From: DASQBT01 sp049578545
GTDB lineage: Bacteria > Pseudomonadota > Gammaproteobacteria > Burkholderiales > Thiobacillaceae
Direction of reading: 5' to 3'
Length of the DNA stretch: 37,747 nt
NCBI GenBank assembly: GCA_049578545.1
Contig: JBAUMF010000032.1
Span: 1-37,747, forward strand
The notes under the pieces are model-generated. The model did not search any database. It was not told the DNA's origin and was given only the letters and a program-made list of their open reading frames with translations. Made by a program: the position numbers and the translations under genes. This document shows positions 33,220-37,747 of the stretch, one piece after another. Position 1 is the first letter of the stretch, and every line of letters begins with the position of its first letter.

Positions 33220-35706
33220 CTAGCATTTTTCAGTCTCAAGCAGCAGCCCGAAATCCGCGGCGGACAGGGGGTGACTGAAATGGAAGCCTTGACCCTCGTC
33301 ACATAGCTGCGTCTGCAGGAACGCAAACTGCTCATGCGTTTCGACCCCCTCGGCAATGACCCGCTGCTTGAGGTTTCTCCCCATGCCGATCACCGCGCTG
33401 ACGATTGTTGTGGCATCCGCATGGGCGGCGATGTCGCGCACGAAGGATTGATCGATCTTCAGGGTGTCGAACGAGAAACGCTTCAGATAACTCAGGCTCG
33501 AATAGCCCGTACCAAAGTCATCGATGGCAATCTGCACCCCCATGGCCTTAAGTGCTTCGAGCACCGAAGCCGAGGACTCGGCGTCGTCCATCAGGATGCT
33601 TTCGGTCAGCTCCAGTTCAAGATAGCGTGGTGCCAGGCCCGTCTCCTGCAGGATCAGGGCAACGCCTTCGAGAAAGCCTTTGTGTCTGAACTCCACTGCG
33701 GAAATGTTGACCGATACGGGCACGGCGCGCAGGCCCATATCCAGCCAGGCCTGCACCTGCCTGCAGGCTTCGCGCAGTACCCAGCGGCCAACCGGCACAA
33801 TGAGACCACACTCTTCCGCGATCGGGACAAACTGGTCGGGGTAGACGAGTCCGAGGTCCGGATCCAACCAGCGTATTAGTGCTTCGGTACCAGTCATCGC
33901 GCCTGAAGCAAGATCGATCTGTGGTTGGTAATGGAGCAAAAACTCACCCTGCTTCAGGGCGCGGCGCAGGCCACTTTCAACGAACATGCGCTGAACCGCC
34001 CGGGCGTTCATTTCAGCCCTGAAGAACTGGTAATTGTTGCGCCCGCTCGCCTTGGCGTGATACATCGCGGTGTCCGCGTTCTGCATCAGGGTGTCCACGG
34101 GCTGGCCGTCATCCGGATAGATGCTGATGCCGATGCTCAGGGTGACATGAAGCTCGTGGCCGCCAACGAGTTGCGGCGCGGCCAGAGCGGCGATCAACTT
34201 TTCGGCAACGTGGGCCGCATCTTGCGGGTGCTCAATTTCGGCCAGCAGGATCACGAACTCGTCGCCGCCCTGGCGGCATACCGTGTCGGTGGCGCGGACA
34301 CACGTCGTCAAGCGATCCGCAACCGACTGAAGCAGCTGGTCGCCAATCGCATGCCCGAGCGAGTCGTTGATGTGTTTAAAGTAGTCCAGATCCAGGAACA
34401 GCAGCGCGACCTGCTTGCCATGCCGGTTGGCCAGCCCGATCGCCTGGGAGAGTCGTTCTGTCAGCAACACCCGGTTGGGCAAACCAGTGAGAAAGTCGTG
34501 CTGGGCCAGATGAGCCATATTCAGCATCATGGCCCGCGATTCGCTGACATCGTGGAAGACAATCACCGCGCCGGTAGCCCGGCCATCCCGGTTGTGGATG
34601 GGAGCCGCGGAATCCTCGATCGCGAACTCAAACCCGTCGCGGCGGAGCAGCACGCAATCCGCGGCCAACCCAACGGTTTGGTCCGCCTCGATGGCGCGCT
34701 GTGCCGGATTTGCAGCAGCCTGGCGTGTCGTAGCGTCGATGATTCTGAACACCTCTGAAAGCGGCCGGCCCAACGCCTCCTCACGCGACCAGCCGGTCAG
34801 CGCCTCCGCCACCAGATTCAGATAGGTCACTGTCCCCAGGAGGTCGGTGGTCAGCACCGCGTCACCGATGGAGTTGAGCGTGACCTGGGCGCGCTCCTTC
34901 TCCTCGAACAAGGCCTCTTCCGCCGCGCGCAAACCAAACTCCGTCGATTTGCGCGCCGTGATGTCCTCAACTGTCTGTACGTATGCGTGTGGTTCCATCC
35001 CATCGCGCATGGCGGCGCCGTTCACGCGCGTCCACACGACGCTGCCATCTTCCCGCAGAAAGCGGAACTCGGTCTGGAATGGCTCCTGGCCGCGCGCCGC
35101 AGCGTGCCACTCGGCAAGCACACGTTGGCGATCTTCAGAGTGGATCGCCCTGCTCCAGTTTGTGCCAAGCGTTTGTTCGAAGGTCAGCCCTGATATCTCG
35201 TGATACGCCGCGTTGGTGTAGACGCAGCCACCTTGTTCATCGGAAACAAAGATACCCAGTGGAGAAGCATCGCTCATCGCGCGGAAGCGCGCCTCACTGT
35301 TGCGCAGGGCGTCCTGGGTCGCCTTGCGCTCCATGAGGTAACGCAGGGCACGCGGCAACCAGTGGGCATCGACATGGCCTTTGACGAGATAGTCATGCGC
35401 CCCGCGCTGCACCGCCTGGCGCGCGGTTGCTTCATCGCTCGCCGTGCACAGGACCAGGATCAGGGCGTTCGGCTTAGCCAGGAACACCTTTTCGAACACC
35501 TCGATGCCCTGGACGTCGGGCAGCGAAAGGTCAAGCAGGACCACCTCGATACCTTCCTTCTCCAGCCGTGCGAGCGCATCAGCGAGTCGCGTCACCCATT
35601 CGACGTGAAACGAGCGGTTTTCCGTTGCCGCGAGCGCCTCCTGGATCAGTCTGGCATTGGCGGGATCGTCCTCGACAAGAAGTACGTGGGTCGGAGCATC
35701 ATTCAT
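33220..35706 (-). CDS. REC-PAS-PAS-GGDEF-EAL response regulator (c-di-GMP turnover)
   Basis: The 828-residue cytoplasmic protein starts with a receiver domain (VLLVEDDPANARLIQEAL; phospho-Asp in VVLLDLSLPDVQG, about residue 58; SDEATARQAVQRGAHDYLVKG). Two PAS/PAC domains follow (about 140-255 and 275-390). The GGDEF domain has CRQGGDEFVILLAE, an intact active site, and the EAL domain has TGTEALIRWLDP, ELTESILMDD, IDDFGTGYSSLSYLKRF and VIAEGVETHEQ, the residues needed for phosphodiesterase activity. Either direction of c-di-GMP turnover is possible, with the REC and PAS domains controlling it. No membrane helix is seen. It has no adjacent kinase; a free hybrid kinase lies at 14,859-17,474. Confidence 0.93.
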   Translation of the reverse strand: MNDAPTHVLLVEDDPANARLIQEALAATENRSFHVEWVTRLADALARLEKEGIEVVLLDLSLPDVQGIEVFEKVFLAKPNALILVLCTASDEATARQAVQRGAHDYLVKGHVDAHWLPRALRYLMERKATQDALRNSEARFRAMSDASPLGIFVSDEQGGCVYTNAAYHEISGLTFEQTLGTNWSRAIHSEDRQRVLAEWHAAARGQEPFQTEFRFLREDGSVVWTRVNGAAMRDGMEPHAYVQTVEDITARKSTEFGLRAAEEALFEEKERAQVTLNSIGDAVLTTDLLGTVTYLNLVAEALTGWSREEALGRPLSEVFRIIDATTRQAAANPAQRAIEADQTVGLAADCVLLRRDGFEFAIEDSAAPIHNRDGRATGAVIVFHDVSESRAMMLNMAHLAQHDFLTGLPNRVLLTERLSQAIGLANRHGKQVALLFLDLDYFKHINDSLGHAIGDQLLQSVADRLTTCVRATDTVCRQGGDEFVILLAEIEHPQDAAHVAEKLIAALAAPQLVGGHELHVTLSIGISIYPDDGQPVDTLMQNADTAMYHAKASGRNNYQFFRAEMNARAVQRMFVESGLRRALKQGEFLLHYQPQIDLASGAMTGTEALIRWLDPDLGLVYPDQFVPIAEECGLIVPVGRWVLREACRQVQAWLDMGLRAVPVSVNISAVEFRHKGFLEGVALILQETGLAPRYLELELTESILMDDAESSASVLEALKAMGVQIAIDDFGTGYSSLSYLKRFSFDTLKIDQSFVRDIAAHADATTIVSAVIGMGRNLKQRVIAEGVETHEQFAFLQTQLCDEGQGFHFSHPLSAADFGLLLETEKC

Positions 35707-35784
35707 GGAATGGGCGTTCGTGGGGGCATCGATTGAATGCAGCGAACCTGGAGGCAGGCCATTGCAACGAATGGTCAGCCATTC

Positions 35785-36072
35785 TCATTCATTCGTTATT
35801 GGCTTATCCGTGAACAAGTAGTCCTTGAGCTGCCCGGAGAACTTCGGGTCCTTGCGCCGAATCCACTCCAGCAACATGGATGCGTGCTCTTTCTCCTCGT
35901 CCCGACTGTGCTCAAGGATGGCCGTGAGTTCCCTGTCTTTGCAGGCATTGGCACGCTGGTTGTACCAATCAATGGCTTCCCGCTCCTCCATCAGTGAAAC
36001 AATGGCTCGGTGCATGTCGAGCGTTTCTGTGGACAGTTCCTCTATAGACTCGTGATAACCGACACTGGACAT
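35785..36072 (-). CDS. Encapsulated-ferritin (EncFtn) family protein without targeting tail
   Basis: The 95-residue protein closely resembles the EncFtn ferroxidase of Rhodospirillum rubrum: ESIEELSTETLDMHRAIVSLMEEREAIDWYNQR (first helix, with the iron-site Glu and Trp), LTAILEHSRDEEKEHASMLLEWIRR (second helix, with Glu and His ligands) and KFSGQLKDYLFTDKPIT. EncFtn forms annular decamers that oxidise Fe(II) for storage in an encapsulin shell. Known cargoes have a C-terminal extension ending in a short hydrophobic targeting peptide; here the protein stops at PITNE. No encapsulin gene is near. ATG 36072 has AGGAGG 6 bases upstream. It is 79 bases before the GGDEF-EAL gene, same strand. Confidence 0.87.
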   Translation of the reverse strand: MSSVGYHESIEELSTETLDMHRAIVSLMEEREAIDWYNQRANACKDRELTAILEHSRDEEKEHASMLLEWIRRKDPKFSGQLKDYLFTDKPITNE

Positions 36073-36169
36073 TGCTATCCTCCTGATGATTGATTGGTTC
36101 CTGGCGAAGAATGCCTGACTTTGCACCAGTGAAAGGCATTGCCGCTTAGTAGATTCTTACATGGCAGAC

Positions 36170-36406
36170 TTACAGCGGCCCCCGGATAAGCAGGGAATAT
36201 CGCTTCATGCGCAGATTCCCTTCCCAGTCGCAGCCCATAGAATCGCAGCGGTAGCGGCGGACCGGCATGAATCTGCTCAAGAGCAAATCCACGAACCGGC
36301 GCGGAACTCGATATACAGAGCCGTTGCAACGGGGACATGCGTGCCCGTGAGAGGCATAACCAGCGTCCTCGGGCCGGTCACTGTCATTTGCATAATGCGC
36401 GTTCAT
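36170..36406 (-). CDS. Small zinc-ribbon protein
   Basis: The protein of about 78 residues has a treble-clef/zinc-ribbon pattern: ACPRCNGSVYRVPRR and YRCDSMGCDWEG, giving CxxC and CxxxxC pairs. The region FVDLLLSRFMPVRRYRC between them is typical of small bacterial zinc-ribbon proteins with a short basic middle. I chose ATG 36406, 13 bases after the previous stop; the frame is open to 36439, so up to 89 residues are possible. It could bind nucleic acid or be a domain fragment. It lies between a hypothetical ORF and the EncFtn gene on the same strand. Confidence 0.65.
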   Translation of the reverse strand: MNAHYANDSDRPEDAGYASHGHACPRCNGSVYRVPRRFVDLLLSRFMPVRRYRCDSMGCDWEGNLRMKRYSLLIRGPL

Positions 36407-36419
36407 GGCCTCGACTGCC

Positions 36420-36701
36420 TCATGAGGACGTTGCCCCATCGATTACACGGGCCGCGGCTTCCTTATCGATCGGACGCGGCTTCGGCACAGTGTCATCATC
36501 TACAGCTGTCGCGACCAAAGTGGCAGCGACGTCGGTTACTGCCACGCTTCCACCTTCATTCTCCCAGTCGCCCAGTTCTGCCTTCCATCGCCCTCTTTGC
36601 TTGTTGCGAAGATGCTCAAGCATAGGCGAGGGGAAAACGGAAGAGGCCGCAGCCCTCTCAGTCGGCACAAGCGGCGGGATGTAGCGTCTATAGTTGGTCA
36701 T
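36420..36701 (-). CDS. Hypothetical protein, 93 residues
   Basis: No family is recognised. The N-terminal half (MTNYRRYIPPLVPTERAA, SPMLEHLRNKQRGRW) is basic and mixed; the second half (VAVTDVAATLVATAVDD) is hydrophobic and alanine-rich. AAAGGA lies about 10 bases before the ATG, the main support. It ends 13 bases before the zinc-ribbon start, so the two may be one transcription unit. Coding potential is uncertain. Confidence 0.4.
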   Translation of the reverse strand: MTNYRRYIPPLVPTERAAASSVFPSPMLEHLRNKQRGRWKAELGDWENEGGSVAVTDVAATLVATAVDDDTVPKPRPIDKEAAARVIDGATSS

Positions 36702-36788
36702 TAGTGGGGGATCCTTTCAAACAAGATAGGCGCGCCTGTCTTGGCGACCCAGGTGCTGCGCACCCAGGCAGTGCACCGCGTGGCCGCA

Positions 36789-37013
36789 TCAGGAGGAATT
36801 CTTTGGACCGTCGTCCTTGTTGACCTCTTCGAAGCGCTTGATCTGCTGCTCGGCTTCGTCCTTCGTGACGCCGTAGGTCTCCTGAATCTTGCCCGCCAGC
36901 TCGTCCCGCTTGCCGGCAATCACGTCAAGGTGATCGTCGGTGAGCTTGCCCCACTGTGCTCTCACCTTGCCCCTGAACTGCTTCCAGTTGCCTTTAACGA
37001 TATCCCAGTTCAT
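36789..37013 (-). CDS. CsbD-family stress protein
   Basis: The 74-residue protein matches the CsbD family: MNWDIVKGNWKQFRGKVRAQW opens it, then GKLTDDHLDVIAGKRDELAGKIQETYGVTKDEAEQQIKRFE completes the helical core. Homologues (E. coli YjbJ, B. subtilis CsbD) are abundant under stress or stationary phase; their biochemical role is unknown. ATG 37013 is fixed by AAGGAG 6 bases upstream; the longer frame to 37109 is not family-like. Being beside the EncFtn and c-di-GMP genes suggests a general stress cluster, which is inference. Confidence 0.92.
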   Translation of the reverse strand: MNWDIVKGNWKQFRGKVRAQWGKLTDDHLDVIAGKRDELAGKIQETYGVTKDEAEQQIKRFEEVNKDDGPKNSS

Positions 37014-37494
37014 ATCAGACTCCTTCTGTTCGGAACCGGCCTGGCAAAATTGCCAATCGAGCATCCCTGGCCGCTGCCGGTCCTTTCTTTCGCCGCACGC
37101 GCACCCCACGCAGCGACAGGCTGCGGAGGGGATGTTTTGGCGACCCGCCGGACTGGATTCATGGAAACTCCGATTCCAGGCACAAGATTAGTCTCAAATT
37201 CAGGTGCTATCTGTACGGTGGCGTACGTACGACCATGCTCGATCACCGCCGGGCTGTCGGTGACGGCGACCTTGCCGGGGTCAGTGCCTCAAACCGGACT
37301 CCGCAGGAAGCGCACTGCGGCCCAGGCATTCTTGGCTCTGTTCGTTATCGCACAGAACTTGGCAATAACTACCTGTAGCCTTCATAAGGCAATCTCATAG
37401 GCGCTCTTTCACAATCCGGCTCTAAATGGGGTCCGAAGTGGCGTCGCTAACCAATGAAGGCTTGAATAATGCGCAACCTTGCTGGAGTGTGTTG
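37014..37494. other. Intergenic region of about 480 bases
   Basis: Divergent region between csbD-type and phospholipase-type genes. ORFs on both strands overlap here (for example minus 37010-37246 and plus 36741-37400) but have unlikely composition, no ribosome site and conflict with each other. It probably holds promoters for both flanking genes. No motif is clear. Confidence 0.45.
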
Positions 37495-37747
37495 ATGATA
37501 GGCCGGTTCTGCATTTGGTCCGTCATGCTGGTCGTCACGGTCCTCAGCGGATGCTCGTCGCTTCCCCCTGGCGCCAATTTTCCAAGAATCGCCTCCACGG
37601 CGCTCGCTCATCCCGAGGAGACCCGGCTTGGCCGACAGTTTGAAAACGCGGCGCGCGACCATAACGGCAACTCCGGATTTCGCATCATTCCGGCAGGCGC
37701 CGACGGCTTCCTGATCCGAATGCAGACGATCAATGCTGCAGAACGAA
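37495..37747 (+). CDS. Phospholipase D family lipoprotein (ClsC-like), 5' part
   Basis: At least 84 codons are present and the gene continues past the right edge. The start is a lipoprotein signal: MIGRFCIWSVMLVVTVLSGC with a lipobox LSGC and mature SSLPPGANFPR. The next part (ALAHPEETRLGRQFENAARDHNG, then SGFRIIPAGADGFLIRMQTINAAER) is characteristic of the N-terminus of phospholipase D-type cardiolipin synthases of the ClsC/YmdC branch, just before the first HKD domain, which is outside the window. ATG 37495 has GGAG about 7 bases upstream; in-frame GTG and TTG lie just before it. Confidence 0.75.
   Translation, partial: MIGRFCIWSVMLVVTVLSGCSSLPPGANFPRIASTALAHPEETRLGRQFENAARDHNGNSGFRIIPAGADGFLIRMQTINAAER

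Noticed and set aside
36741..37400. 219-codon plus-strand ORF
   Set aside because: It is antisense to the CsbD gene, which has a strong ribosome site and full family match.
1..37747. CRISPR arrays, tRNA and rRNA genes
   Set aside because: I looked for regularly spaced repeats and for tRNA/rRNA signatures on both strands and saw none; the repeated elements at the left are attC sites and IS ends.

Overview
The window looks like the chromosome of a Gram-negative proteobacterium, most likely a betaproteobacterium. The evidence is menaquinone-type HemG, an atypical UbiB kinase, a lipoprotein-type phospholipase D, NadC and ClpB of proteobacterial type, and a zwf/gnd pentose-phosphate operon. The order or genus is not determined by anything I can see. 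No rRNA, tRNA, CRISPR array or replication origin was found.

Region 1 (1 to about 8,670) is the interior or distal end of an integron gene-cassette array. Small, functionally unrelated, same-strand ORFs (four-helix membrane protein, HEPN protein, cupin, LysE exporter, SRPBCC protein, SAM methyltransferase, small membrane protein, DUF4282, DUF3024) are each followed or preceded by attC-like imperfect palindromes. The decisive sign is that the first bases of several cassettes (TTAGGGC, TTAGGCCC, TTGGGCC, TTGGGCG) are complementary to the R'' box at the end of the same cassette, as expected after integrase recombination between G and TT. No integrase gene or attI is in the window; with this polarity it would lie to the left. 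Three IS110/IS1111-type elements, all with damaged transposases, sit in or against attC boxes. This resembles the known attC-targeting IS1111 group.

Region 2 (8,691 to 24,356) is ordinary chromosome: hemG, osmC-like, a small secreted Cys-rich protein, a ZIP metal transporter, a small membrane protein, ubiB, a helical DUF6781-like protein, a secreted NlpC/P60 hydrolase followed by a hybrid histidine kinase with Hpt, a periplasmic DUF302 protein, a secreted SUMF1-fold protein lacking the catalytic cysteines, clpB with a clear sigma-32 type promoter, nadC, a YbeL-like zinc-ribbon protein and a small conserved-looking ORF.

Region 3 (24,734 to 32,851, minus strand) is a tightly packed operon read right to left: gnd, zwf, a HAD hydrolase, a truncated transaldolase, tkt and then, after 143 bases, a P3A proton-pumping P-type ATPase. 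The first five genes overlap by 4 to 11 bases. The oxidative branch and transketolase are intact, but the transaldolase has shrunk to about its first 70 to 80 residues and lost its catalytic lysine region, while keeping both translational-coupling overlaps.

Region 4 (33,220 to 37,747) is a signalling and stress cluster on the minus strand: CsbD, two small ORFs (one a zinc ribbon), an encapsulated-ferritin (EncFtn) homologue without an encapsulin-targeting tail or a neighbouring shell gene, and a REC-PAS-PAS-GGDEF-EAL protein. A plus-strand phospholipase D family lipoprotein runs off the right edge.
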